A DNA stretch of 46,775 nt from Chloroflexota bacterium (GTDB taxonomy: Bacteria > Chloroflexota > Limnocylindria > Limnocylindrales > CSP1-4): the NCBI GenBank assembly GCA_017881905.1, contig JADGQI010000090.1:1-46775 (forward strand). Direction: 5' to 3'. Under the pieces are notes generated by a model. That model saw only the letters and a program-made list of their open reading frames with translations. It was not told the origin of the DNA and ran no database searches. The translations under genes were made by a program, and so were the position numbers. Of this stretch, positions 25,237-33,386 are shown piece by piece; the stretch's first letter is position 1; each line of letters begins with the position of its first letter.

Positions 25237-26715
25237 ATGCCGATCGACACCCCGGACTGGGTCCGCGACGCCGTCTTCTACCAGATCTTCCCGGACCGGT
25301 TCGCGCGCAGTGCCAGACTGGCGCCGGTCGGACCATACGAGCCGTGGGATGCGCCGCCGTCGTTCCATGGCTTCAAGGGCGGCGACCTCTACGGCATCGC
25401 CGAACGGCTGCCCGAGCTGGCGGACCTCGGGATGACCGCGCTGTACCTCACGCCGATCTTCACGTCGGCGGCGAACCATCGCTATCACGCCTACGACTAC
25501 CTGACGGTCGACCCGATCCTCGGCGGCGACGCGGCCCTGCGCGAGCTGCTCGACCGTGCCCACGAACGTGGGATGCGGGTCGTCCTCGACGGGGTGTTCA
25601 ATCACTGTGGCCGCGGGTTCTGGGCGTTCGACCACGTCCTGGAGAACGGCGCCGACTCACCGTACGTCGACTGGTTCTACCTCGACCCGGCCGTCCGCAG
25701 CGGCGGCGAGCGGCTGAACGCCTACCCGGAAGGCAGCAGTCCCGGTACGGAACACACTCTCGGCTACCGGGCGTGGTGGGGGCTGCCGGCGCTTCCCAAG
25801 ATCAACACCGATCATCCCGCGGCGCGCGAATACCTCCTGTCGGTCGGCGAGCACTGGCTTCGGTTCGGGATCGACGGCTGGCGACTCGACGTGCCCGACG
25901 AGATCGACGACAGGGCGTTCTGGCAGGAGTTCCGGCGACGCTGTCGCGCCATCAACCCGGACGCGTATCTGGTCGGCGAGATCTGGGAGGAGGCGCCGGC
26001 CTGGCTCGAGGGCGACCGGTTCGATGCCCTGATGAACTATCCGCTCGGGACGGCCATCCTCGGCTTCGTCTGGGATTGGCACCTCAACGACGACGTGATC
26101 CAGCGCCACGAGCCTTACCGGCGGATGATCCACCGGCTCGATGGCCCCGCGTTCGCGAGCCGGCTCGACGCGCTGATGACCAACTACGACCCGGCCGTGG
26201 TAGCGGCCCAGCTCAACCTGATCGGCAGTCACGACTCCCCGCGAGCGGTGACGGTGCTCGGAGGCGACCGCGCGTCGCTTCGGCTCGCGATGCTCCTCCA
26301 GGCGACCCTGCCCGGCGCGCCGTGCACGTACTACGGCGACGAGATCGCGATGGAGGGGGACCACGATCCCGACTGCCGACGGGCGTTCCCGGTCGACCCG
26401 GCCGCGGGCGATCGCGGTGTCCGCGCGTTCGTCCAGGCGGCCTTCGCTGCGCGTCACGGTCACGTCGCGCTGCGCCGCGGTTCGGTCGCGATCCTCGGAG
26501 CCGCCGGACAGGCCGTGGCCTACCGGCGCGACGCCGAGGGACGGCGGGCGATCGTCGCGCTCAACGCGGGGTCGACCACGACCGAGCTCGCGGTCCCGCG
26601 CGAGGACGGCCGGACGTATCGCCCGATCGAGCTTCCCGGGCTCGCGAGCGGGAGCTGGTCGGACGAGACGCTCGCCCTGCCGCCGCAGAGCGGCCTCGTC
26701 CTCGTGGACGACTGA
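25237..26715 (+). CDS. GH13 alpha-amylase family enzyme (cyclomaltodextrinase/neopullulanase-like)
   Basis: A 492-aa enzyme with WVRDAVFYQIFPDRFA at the N-terminus, as in cyclomaltodextrinases and maltogenic amylases, but without their N-terminal CBM34 domain. Region I DGVFNHCGRG, region II GWRLDVPDE with Asp218 nucleophile, region III LVGEIWEE with Glu248 acid/base, region IV IGSHDSPR with Asp333. A short C-terminal beta domain follows. No signal peptide, so it is probably cytoplasmic, degrading maltodextrins or cyclodextrins. AGGAG lies 4 bases before ATG 25237; a longer open frame upstream overlaps the GH57 gene and was rejected. Stop is 6 bases from the convergent phosphorylase stop. Confidence 0.9.
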   Translation: MPIDTPDWVRDAVFYQIFPDRFARSARLAPVGPYEPWDAPPSFHGFKGGDLYGIAERLPELADLGMTALYLTPIFTSAANHRYHAYDYLTVDPILGGDAALRELLDRAHERGMRVVLDGVFNHCGRGFWAFDHVLENGADSPYVDWFYLDPAVRSGGERLNAYPEGSSPGTEHTLGYRAWWGLPALPKINTDHPAAREYLLSVGEHWLRFGIDGWRLDVPDEIDDRAFWQEFRRRCRAINPDAYLVGEIWEEAPAWLEGDRFDALMNYPLGTAILGFVWDWHLNDDVIQRHEPYRRMIHRLDGPAFASRLDALMTNYDPAVVAAQLNLIGSHDSPRAVTVLGGDRASLRLAMLLQATLPGAPCTYYGDEIAMEGDHDPDCRRAFPVDPAAGDRGVRAFVQAAFAARHGHVALRRGSVAILGAAGQAVAYRRDAEGRRAIVALNAGSTTTELAVPREDGRTYRPIELPGLASGSWSDETLALPPQSGLVLVDD

Positions 26716-26721
26716 TCGGGC

Positions 26722-28935
26722 TCAGCCCGCCTCGTTGACGATGGGCTCGCGGGCCTTGGGTCCGCGCTCCGGGGCGACCGACAGACCCGCCGCCGGCAGG
26801 TACAGCTGCTCGGTGTACTCGTGGAGCATCCGGGTCGTCGAGAACCGCCAGATCGCGCTGGCGATGGCGTTCCGCATCAGCTCGGTCCAGCCGCGCGGGA
26901 CGCCGCTCCCATCACGCTTGTAGTACCGCGGCAGGATCTCCTGCTCGACGATCCGGTAGAGGTCCTGCGCGTCGGCCCAGTCCTGGGCGCCCTCGTCCGG
27001 ATCCTGCTCGCGACCGCCGATGGCCCAGCCGTTGTCCCCGGTCCAACCCTCGTCCCACCAGCCGTCGAGGACCGACGCGTTGACCACGCCGTTCTGGGCC
27101 GCCTTCATCCCGGACGTCCCACTGGCCTCGAGCGGCCGGCGCGGGTTGTTCAACCAGACGTCGACGCCGTGGACCAGGAAGCGCGCGATCCGCATGTCGT
27201 AGTCCTCGAGGATGAACACGCGACCGCGCAGCTCGGCTGAGCGCGAGCGGGTGAAGATCTCCTGGATGACCCGCTGGCCCGGCCGGTCCGCGGGGTGGGC
27301 CTTGCCGGCGAACACGACCTGGATCGGACGGTCCTTGTCCCACAGCAGCCGCGACAGGCGGTCCATGTCGCTGAACAACAGCGCCGCCCGCTTGTACGTC
27401 GCGAACCGACGGGCGAACCCGATCGTCAGGATGTCGGGGTCGAGCGCGGTCTCGACCTCGTCGAGGACGGACGGCGACTCGCCGTGCCGTGCGAACTGGT
27501 TGCGCAGGCGTCCGCGGGCGAAGATCGCCAGCTCCAGCTTCTGGCGCTGATGGGCTCGCCACAGGTCGCCATCCGGGATCCGCGACATGCGCTCCCAGAA
27601 CCGCCGCCGTTCCGTCTGCGGGTCGAGGTCCTCCAGGTCCGCCTCGAGGTAGCGCCGGTACAGCTCGGCCATGGCTCGCCCGACCCAGGTCGGCCCGTGG
27701 ACCCCGTTGGTGATCCCCAGGATCGGGCGATCCAGGACCCCGCCCCAGGTGGCGTTGGCCGTCACGGCGTGGAGCTGGCTGACCGCGTTGGCACCGGCCG
27801 ACTGACGAAGCGAGAACGCCGTCATGTCGAAGACGGTCGTGTCGCCGTCCACGGCCTGGCCGAGCTCGAGGATCCGGTCGACCGGCACGCCGCCGGTATC
27901 CGGCCGCTCGTCGCCGTCCAGCAGGGGACCAGCGATCCGTCGGACCAGGCTCGCGTCGAACCGCTCATTGCCGGCCGAGACGGGCGTGTGGATCGTGAAG
28001 ACGCTGGTGCGCTTGACGCTCGCCAGGGCGTTTGCGAGGGTCTCGCCGTCGGCGACCATCTCGCGAGCGCGTTCGGCGAGCAGGAAGGCGGAGTGGCCCT
28101 CATTGAGGTGCCAGACGGCCGGGGCGAGGCCCAGGGCACGGATCGCGCGGACGCCGCCGACACCCAGGATGAGCTCCTGGTGGAGGCGCATCTCGCGGCC
28201 GCGGACGTACAGGATGTTGGTGATCGGGCGGTCGGCGTCGGCATTTTCCGCGACGTCCGTGTCCAGGAGCAGGACCGGGACGCGACCGACCTGCGCGACC
28301 CATACCGCGACGTGGACGTCGCGGCCGGGCAGCGGAACGGTGACGTGGAGGTGGTCGCCGTTCGGGTCGGCGGCCCGCAGGAGGGGCAGCCGATTCAGGT
28401 CGTAGTCGGGGTAGGCGTGCTCCTGGTGGCCGTCGGCGTCGATCGTCTGGCGGAAGTAGCCCTTGCGGTAAAGGAGGCCGACGCCCACGAGCGGCAGCGC
28501 CATGTCGCTGGCGGACTTCATGTGGTCGCCGGCGAGCACCCCCAGCCCGCCCGAGTAGATCCCGAGCGACTCGTGGAAGCCGTACTCCGCGCAGAAGTAG
28601 GCGATCGGGCCCTCGAGCGCGTGGGCGTACTTGCGGCGGAACCAATGGTCGCTGCCGTTGGCCATGTACGAGTCGAACTGACGCAGGACGCCCTGGAACT
28701 CCGCGAGGAGGTCGGGATCCTCGAGGACCTCCGCCCAGCGGACGGGCCCCTCGAGGAGTGGGATGGGGCTGCGGTAGCGCGCCCAGGCGGCCCCATCGAG
28801 GCGACTGAACAGGGCTCGCGTGCTCGGATGCCACGTCCACCACAGGTTGTAGGCGAGTCGACGCAGGCCTTCGAGCTGGGGAGGGACGCGGAACGGGACG
28901 CCGGGCAGGGTCGGGACGGCGATCTGCGATTCCAT
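26722..28935 (-). CDS. glgP: Alpha-glucan phosphorylase (GT35, DUF3417-type)
   Basis: A 737-aa PLP-dependent phosphorylase releasing glucose-1-phosphate from alpha-1,4-glucans. The N-terminal LRRLAYNLWWTWHP is the DUF3417 hallmark of the short bacterial/archaeal type. Next are YFCAEYGFHESLGIYSGGLGVLAGDH near residue 115, HLNEGHSAFL near 265, NGVHGPTW near 410, GFARRFATYKRA near 510 and the PLP-lysine region EASGTSGMKAAQNG near 635. ATG at 28935, with TATGAT (28949-28944) 8 bases upstream: probably leaderless. Divergent from glycogen synthase, so breakdown and synthesis genes share an intergenic region. Confidence 0.93.
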   Translation of the reverse strand: MESQIAVPTLPGVPFRVPPQLEGLRRLAYNLWWTWHPSTRALFSRLDGAAWARYRSPIPLLEGPVRWAEVLEDPDLLAEFQGVLRQFDSYMANGSDHWFRRKYAHALEGPIAYFCAEYGFHESLGIYSGGLGVLAGDHMKSASDMALPLVGVGLLYRKGYFRQTIDADGHQEHAYPDYDLNRLPLLRAADPNGDHLHVTVPLPGRDVHVAVWVAQVGRVPVLLLDTDVAENADADRPITNILYVRGREMRLHQELILGVGGVRAIRALGLAPAVWHLNEGHSAFLLAERAREMVADGETLANALASVKRTSVFTIHTPVSAGNERFDASLVRRIAGPLLDGDERPDTGGVPVDRILELGQAVDGDTTVFDMTAFSLRQSAGANAVSQLHAVTANATWGGVLDRPILGITNGVHGPTWVGRAMAELYRRYLEADLEDLDPQTERRRFWERMSRIPDGDLWRAHQRQKLELAIFARGRLRNQFARHGESPSVLDEVETALDPDILTIGFARRFATYKRAALLFSDMDRLSRLLWDKDRPIQVVFAGKAHPADRPGQRVIQEIFTRSRSAELRGRVFILEDYDMRIARFLVHGVDVWLNNPRRPLEASGTSGMKAAQNGVVNASVLDGWWDEGWTGDNGWAIGGREQDPDEGAQDWADAQDLYRIVEQEILPRYYKRDGSGVPRGWTELMRNAIASAIWRFSTTRMLHEYTEQLYLPAAGLSVAPERGPKAREPIVNEAG

Positions 28936-28943
28936 CGGCCCGC

Positions 28944-29001
28944 ATCATACCGGCCGCGCGAGCCCGAGGGCGCCGTCGGTCCGGTCGCCGCCCGGTACCA
29001 T
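28944..29001. promoter_or_regulatory. Divergent leaderless promoters of phosphorylase and glycogen synthase
   Basis: Minus: TATGAT (28949-28944), 8 bases before ATG 28935. Plus: TACCAT (28996-29001), 7 bases before ATG 29009. The last bases of the plus hexamer overlap an in-frame ATG at 29000, which argues that 29009 is the real glgA start. Confidence 0.5.
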
Positions 29002-29008
29002 GCTGGCG

Positions 29009-30523
29009 ATGCGTGTCGCCTTCATCGCCGCCGAGTGTGAGCCGTGGGCCAAGACGGGCGGTCTGGGTGACGTCGTCGATGCCCTCGCCCGCGCCCTCGG
29101 GCGGATCCCGGCCGGGCCCGAGGCCCCGGTCGACGTGTTCCTCCCGCGCTATCGGGCGATGACCCTGCCGGATGGTCAGCACCCGCGCCACCGGGTGCGC
29201 GTGCCCGACCCGCTCTCGCCGACCGGCAGCACGGAGGTGACCGTCGTCGACATCGTCAGCCACGGGTATCGCCTGCGCCTGATCGACCATCCGCCGGCCT
29301 TCGATCGGGCCGGCTACTACGGCGAGCCGAGCGGTGGGGACTTCTCCGACAACGCCTGGCGGTTCGGGCTGTTCTGCCGAGCCGCGCTCGAGACGCTCCG
29401 CGCGGATGGCCGGCCGATCGACATCCTCCACCTGCACGACTGGCACGCCGGGCCCGCCGTCCTGCTCCGCGACCGTTTCTACGCCGACGATCCGATCCTC
29501 GGACCGGCCGCCGTCGTCATGACCATCCACAACCTGGCCTATCACGGCTGGGTGCCGCGGGACCGGCTCGGCCAGCTCGGATTGATCCCCGGTGACACCG
29601 TCGTCACGCCCGACGCCGCGGGCATCGACCTGCTATGGGCCGGCATCGTGCGAGCCGAGGTGGCCAACACCGTCAGCCCCGGGTACGCGGCCGAGTCGCT
29701 GACGCCCGGATACGGGATGGGTCTGGACGAGACGCTCGCGTCCAAGTCGATGGAGCTCACTCGGACCGGGGGTCCGCGTTACTTCGGCATCCTCAACGGG
29801 CTCGACACCGCCCTGTGGGACCCGTCATCGGACGCGGATCTCGCCGCCCGGTACGACGCGACCGACCTGCGCGGCAAGGCCGTCTGTCGCGCGGATCTGC
29901 TCCGCCGCCACGGGATGGATCCCGAGGATCCCGGCCCGGTCCTGGGGATGATCGGCCGGCTGGACCCGCAGAAGGGCTTCGACCTCCTCGCCGCAGCGGC
30001 TCCGCGTCTGGTCGGTCTCGGTGCCCGGATCATCGTCCAGGGCAGCGGCGACGCCCGGCTGGCCGACCCCTTCCGGGCTCTGGCCGCCGCCCGCCCCGAC
30101 GCGATCGCGCTCGTCGAACGGTTCGACCGCGCGAACGCGCGACGGATCTACGCCGGGTCGGATCTGTTCCTGATGCCGTCGCGCTTCGAGCCGTGCGGAC
30201 AGGGCCAGATGATCGCGCTTCGGTACGGGACGCCGCCGCTCGTCCGGAGGACGGGCGGTCTGGGAGACACGGTCACCGACGAGATCCAGGAGCCTGGTGT
30301 GGGCAACGGCTTCGTCTTCGACGACGCAGCGCCGGACGACCTCGTGGCGGCGTGCGAGCGGGCGTTCGCCGTGCGGGGCCGCGACGGCTCCACGGCCCGC
30401 TGGGGTGAGGTCATCCAGCGCGGCATGGCCCTCGACCACGCCTGGGAGACGGGCGCCGCACCTCGGTACGCCGCTGCCTATCGCGACGCGATCGAACTCC
30501 GCCGGGCCGCTGAGCGCGGGTAG
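29009..30523 (+). CDS. glgA: Glycogen synthase (GT5)
   Basis: A 504-aa GT5 glucosyltransferase that extends alpha-1,4-glucan from ADP-glucose. The N-terminus is MRVAFIAAECEPWAKTGGLGDVV, with the KTGGL sugar-nucleotide-binding motif at residues 15-19. Also HLHDWHAG near 145, ILNGLDTALWDP near 260, GMIGRLDPQKGFDLL near 310 and the C-terminal SRFEPCGQGQMIALRYGTPP plus RRTGGLGDTV, where the Glu is catalytic. Full length for the family. No glgC (ADP-glucose pyrophosphorylase) or glgB (branching enzyme) is in the window. Confidence 0.94.
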   Translation: MRVAFIAAECEPWAKTGGLGDVVDALARALGRIPAGPEAPVDVFLPRYRAMTLPDGQHPRHRVRVPDPLSPTGSTEVTVVDIVSHGYRLRLIDHPPAFDRAGYYGEPSGGDFSDNAWRFGLFCRAALETLRADGRPIDILHLHDWHAGPAVLLRDRFYADDPILGPAAVVMTIHNLAYHGWVPRDRLGQLGLIPGDTVVTPDAAGIDLLWAGIVRAEVANTVSPGYAAESLTPGYGMGLDETLASKSMELTRTGGPRYFGILNGLDTALWDPSSDADLAARYDATDLRGKAVCRADLLRRHGMDPEDPGPVLGMIGRLDPQKGFDLLAAAAPRLVGLGARIIVQGSGDARLADPFRALAAARPDAIALVERFDRANARRIYAGSDLFLMPSRFEPCGQGQMIALRYGTPPLVRRTGGLGDTVTDEIQEPGVGNGFVFDDAAPDDLVAACERAFAVRGRDGSTARWGEVIQRGMALDHAWETGAAPRYAAAYRDAIELRRAAERG

Positions 30524-30542
30524 CGCGAGGCCGCTCCGACGC

Positions 30543-31487
30543 TCAGCGACCCGTGAGCGCGCGCAGCATCGCGACGGCCGTCGCCTCGACGTGGGTCCGC
30601 TGCGGTGAGTGCGGCCCACCGGCGATCGTCAGGACGCGATCCATCCCGATCGCCTCGCCCAGCCGGGGCAACCATCCGGCGGGACACAGGCTGCCGGCAG
30701 CGTCCTCGCCGCGGACGATCCAGGTCGGCACAGCAGGGATGGTCGGGTCGGTCAGGGCCGCCAGACCCGCGTCCCAGTCGCCGTTGCCGAGGAGGATCGA
30801 GATCGCAGCCGCCGGGACGACCTGGGTGAGTGACTCGGCCTTGACGATCTGCTCACCCTCGATCCAGTCCGGGTTCTGGGCCTTGACCGTAGCGAGCGCG
30901 CTCCCCGGCGCCGTGTCGGGCCGTTCGGCCGGGTCGTTGACCATCGCCTCGAGGATGGCTCGATCCATCACGGGTGGATCGAGCAGGACCGTCCGTCCCG
31001 GGCGGAAGCCCGCCAACGGGAGGTGGGCTGCGACCATCGCACCCCAGCTGTGGCCGATCACCGACCATTCCCGCTGATCCACATCGGGCAGGCCAGCTCG
31101 TGCGAACGCCGCGACGTCGGCTGCGGTCTCCACGAATCGGAACCCGGCGCCGTCCTGGCCACCGCCCGTCCGCCCGTGCCCGGGCAGGTCGATCGCCACC
31201 ACCCGGTGCCCCAGCGCGGCGAGCGCCGGCCCGATCCGCCAATAGCTCCGCGCCGACGACAGGACACCGTGGACGAGGAGGAGGGGCGGCCCGTCGGCCG
31301 GACCCCAGCTCAGCGACGAGAAGCGCCCGCGATCCGTCTCGAGGGCGCGCCGCGAGCCGTCCTCGGGGAGTGCCCTGGCGGACCGGATGGCCTCGGCCGC
31401 GGCGGGCGGCAGGTCGGCCAGGGTGGCCCGGATCGGTGCCGGGAACCCGGGCGGAGTGGGCGCGGGCGCGGCGGTCGGCGAGGTCAC
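30543..31487 (-). CDS. Alpha/beta hydrolase
   Basis: A 314-aa alpha/beta-hydrolase. LLLVHGVLSSARSYWR gives the oxyanion-hole region, AIDLPGHGRT the following loop, IGHSWGAM the nucleophile elbow with Ser147, and a late GGPHSPQRT supplies the likely catalytic His. The acid is probably Asp in TWIVRGEDAAG. The substrate is unknown (ester, epoxide or lactone are all possible). Start GTG at 31487 with GGAGGA three bases upstream. Convergent with glgA, 19 bases apart. Confidence 0.87.
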   Translation of the reverse strand: MTSPTAAPAPTPPGFPAPIRATLADLPPAAAEAIRSARALPEDGSRRALETDRGRFSSLSWGPADGPPLLLVHGVLSSARSYWRIGPALAALGHRVVAIDLPGHGRTGGGQDGAGFRFVETAADVAAFARAGLPDVDQREWSVIGHSWGAMVAAHLPLAGFRPGRTVLLDPPVMDRAILEAMVNDPAERPDTAPGSALATVKAQNPDWIEGEQIVKAESLTQVVPAAAISILLGNGDWDAGLAALTDPTIPAVPTWIVRGEDAAGSLCPAGWLPRLGEAIGMDRVLTIAGGPHSPQRTHVEATAVAMLRALTGR

Positions 31488-31525
31488 AGGTCCTCCGGTG
31501 GGGAGCCGGGCGCCGTCCCGGCCAT

Positions 31526-31574
31526 CGTTCGGGAACGTACCACAGCCACCACGGGGGCCCCGCGCGGCTAGAAT
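31526..31574. promoter_or_regulatory. Intergenic control region of the ACT-domain gene
   Basis: TAGAAT (31569-31574) is a good -10 on the plus strand and would start an mRNA about 37-40 bases before ATG 31619, which has GGAGGG at 31608-31613. The inverted repeat CGTTC-GG-GAACG (31526-31537) lies about where an operator might sit for either divergent gene. Evidence for a regulator is only the symmetry. Confidence 0.35.
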
Positions 31575-31618
31575 CGGGTGACCGCCGCTGAAGCCCGCGG
31601 CACGCCCGGAGGGTCCGC

Positions 31619-32008
31619 ATGGCCAGGCAGTTCGTCGTCCAGCTCAAGAACCAGCCGGGAGCCCTGGCCATCCTCGCCGAGGCGCTCGCGGCGCGAGACG
31701 TCGACCTGCGGGCGATCGGCGGGGGGAGCATCGGCGACTCCGGGCACGTGATCATGACCACCGCCGACGACGACACGACGAAGTCGATCCTCGACGAAGG
31801 CGGCTATATCTACGTCGAGGGCGAGGCGATCCTCGCCGAGGTCGGCGATCGACCCGGCGGGATGGCCGCCGTCGCGCGCGAGCTGGCCGATGCCGGCGTC
31901 AACATCCAGGGCCACCTGTTCCTCGGTCGCTGGGGCGATCGGGCGATGTTCACGTTCGTGGTCGACAAGCCTGACGTCGCCCGCCCGATCCTCGAGCGCA
32001 AGCCCTAG
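31619..32008 (+). CDS. Double ACT-domain protein
   Basis: A 129-aa protein made of two ACT repeats: residues 1-70 start FVVQLKNQPGALAILAEALAARDVDLRAI, and 70-129 contain EVGDRPGGMAAVARELADAGVNI. The Pro-Gly-(Ala/Gly) turn followed by an amphipathic helix is the ACT ligand-binding signature. Stand-alone tandem ACT proteins bind amino acids or other small ligands and act as regulatory subunits; no catalytic domain is fused, and the partner is not evident here. GGAGGG lies 5 bases before the ATG. The next gene starts 26 bases downstream and may be co-transcribed. Confidence 0.88.
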   Translation: MARQFVVQLKNQPGALAILAEALAARDVDLRAIGGGSIGDSGHVIMTTADDDTTKSILDEGGYIYVEGEAILAEVGDRPGGMAAVARELADAGVNIQGHLFLGRWGDRAMFTFVVDKPDVARPILERKP

Positions 32009-32033
32009 TCCGCCGGTCACGGCGCATCCCCCG

Positions 32034-32639
32034 GTGACCGCGGCCGTCCCGTCGGACGACTCGGCCCTCCTCGCCGCGCAGGTCGCCCTCCAGGCCGAGG
32101 CTGCCGACGTCCTCGCGGACCTAGATCTCATGGCCAAGCTCGGCGTCGTCGGTCGACCGGTCCGTACCGGCAGCTCGGTGCTCGGGCTGATGGTCCGGCG
32201 CGACATCGACGTGACCGTGCTGTGCCCGTTGCTCGACGTCGCCGGGGTGTTCGCGGTCGGCGGCTCGCTCGCCTCGCACCCGAACGTCCAGCGGCTCCGG
32301 TTCCGCAACGACACCGGCCGCTGGAACACCGATCCGGCGTACTCGGACGGCCTGTACTGGGCGATCGACTACCGGACCGAGACGGCGCCGCCGTGGAACC
32401 TCGACCTGTGGTTCCTGCTCGACGGCACGACCCAGTTCGACCTCGAGCACATCGTGTCGCTCCCGCCCCGCCTCACGTCCGAGTCCCGCGTCGCGATCCT
32501 CCGGATCAAGGACGTCTGGAAGGACAGACCCGGATACGGATCGGAGGTCCGCAGCTTCGACATCTACGAAGCCGTCCTGGACCACGGCGTCCGAACGCCC
32601 GCCTCATTCGAGGCCTACCTGCGGGCGCGTCGGAGCTGA
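32034..32639 (+). CDS. Nucleotidyltransferase-like conserved protein
   Basis: A 201-aa protein. GSSVLGLMVRRDIDVTVLC resembles the Gly-Ser...Asp-x-Asp core of nucleotidyltransferase folds, and the downstream RFRNDTGRWNTDPAY then DGLYWAIDY, WNLDLWFL and AILRIKDVWKDRP are strongly conserved in a family I recall from actinobacterial and Chloroflexota genomes without an assigned function. A third acid may be Asp in NLDLWFL. Start GTG at 32034 is the best fit; a Met lies further in and is less likely because conserved sequence precedes it. Its last 36 bases overlap the ferric-reductase-like gene tail to tail. Substrate unknown. Confidence 0.7.
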   Translation: MTAAVPSDDSALLAAQVALQAEAADVLADLDLMAKLGVVGRPVRTGSSVLGLMVRRDIDVTVLCPLLDVAGVFAVGGSLASHPNVQRLRFRNDTGRWNTDPAYSDGLYWAIDYRTETAPPWNLDLWFLLDGTTQFDLEHIVSLPPRLTSESRVAILRIKDVWKDRPGYGSEVRSFDIYEAVLDHGVRTPASFEAYLRARRS

Positions 32640-33386
32640 CGCCCGAGGCAGGGGAGTCGGCCGGGGGAGCGGCTCCGAGCGGGGAGCCGGAGCCATCCCG
32701 GGAGCCGTGGCCGCCCGCCGAGCGCCGCGCGCACCGACCGACATCGCGATCCGATAGCTGAACAGGAAGGCGACGGCCACCGTCGCGCCGACGTAGATCC
32801 ACCACGCCCAGGCGCTCCCGCTGTCCGTCCCGGCACCGAGTCCGTGCGCGGTCGCGCCGACGAAGGCCAGGAACGTCAGGTAGTGGAGGAGCCGCCAGGC
32901 GCGCTGTCCGATCGTCCGGCGGGCGTAGAAGCTGGCGATCACGATCGCCATCAGGTAGAACGCGAGCTGGCCCGCCGCGACGGCCACCGGCGAGTGCGGC
33001 GACAGCCCGGGAACGGCGATCTGCGGGAGGCTGAACGGCACCGTCTTGTCGAGCGCCAGCAGGGCCCCGTGGACGCCGGCCAGTCCGAGCCCGATCGACG
33101 CGAGATCCTGGTGGAGGTTGAAGGTGATCGGTCGATGGGCGATCGCATCGAGGATCTTGGTCGACAGCAGGAGCCCGTAGATGACCGAGCCGGCGACCGC
33201 GAAGTACGCGAGAAAGCCGGCGAGTCGCTCCACCAGCCACGGAAGGCTGGACCGATTCGCATCCCAGGCTGTCGCCAGCGAGCGGACCGCCGTCGGCGCG
33301 GTCGCTCCGACGACGATGCCGACCGCGATCGCGAACAGGCCCCAGCGGACGAACCGCGTCCGCGGATCGAGTCCGTGGAACTTCAT
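32604..33386 (-). CDS. Ferric-reductase-like transmembrane protein
   Basis: A 260-aa membrane protein with about six helices. Four histidines sit in the pattern of a bis-His haem-binding reductase core: His92 (LHQDLA), His106 (GVHGALLALD), His168 (RLLHYLTFLAF) and His181 (TAHGLGAG). The C-terminus (about residue 215 on) is a Pro/Arg-rich tail with no FAD or NAD domain, so it must receive electrons from a separate protein. Start ATG 33386 overlaps the ApbE stop as ATGA (a TTG at 33395 is also in frame). With ApbE and the ferredoxin/FNR pair across the promoter this suggests trans-membrane electron transfer to a flavoprotein or metal acceptor (inference). Confidence 0.87.
   Translation of the reverse strand: MKFHGLDPRTRFVRWGLFAIAVGIVVGATAPTAVRSLATAWDANRSSLPWLVERLAGFLAYFAVAGSVIYGLLLSTKILDAIAHRPITFNLHQDLASIGLGLAGVHGALLALDKTVPFSLPQIAVPGLSPHSPVAVAAGQLAFYLMAIVIASFYARRTIGQRAWRLLHYLTFLAFVGATAHGLGAGTDSGSAWAWWIYVGATVAVAFLFSYRIAMSVGARGARRAATAPGMAPAPRSEPLPRPTPLPRASAPTRPQVGLE

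Noticed and set aside
31526-31537. LexA/SOS box CGTTC-GG-GAACG
   Set aside because: The spacing does not match LexA boxes I know (four bases between GAAC and GTTC half-sites) and neither flanking gene is an SOS gene.
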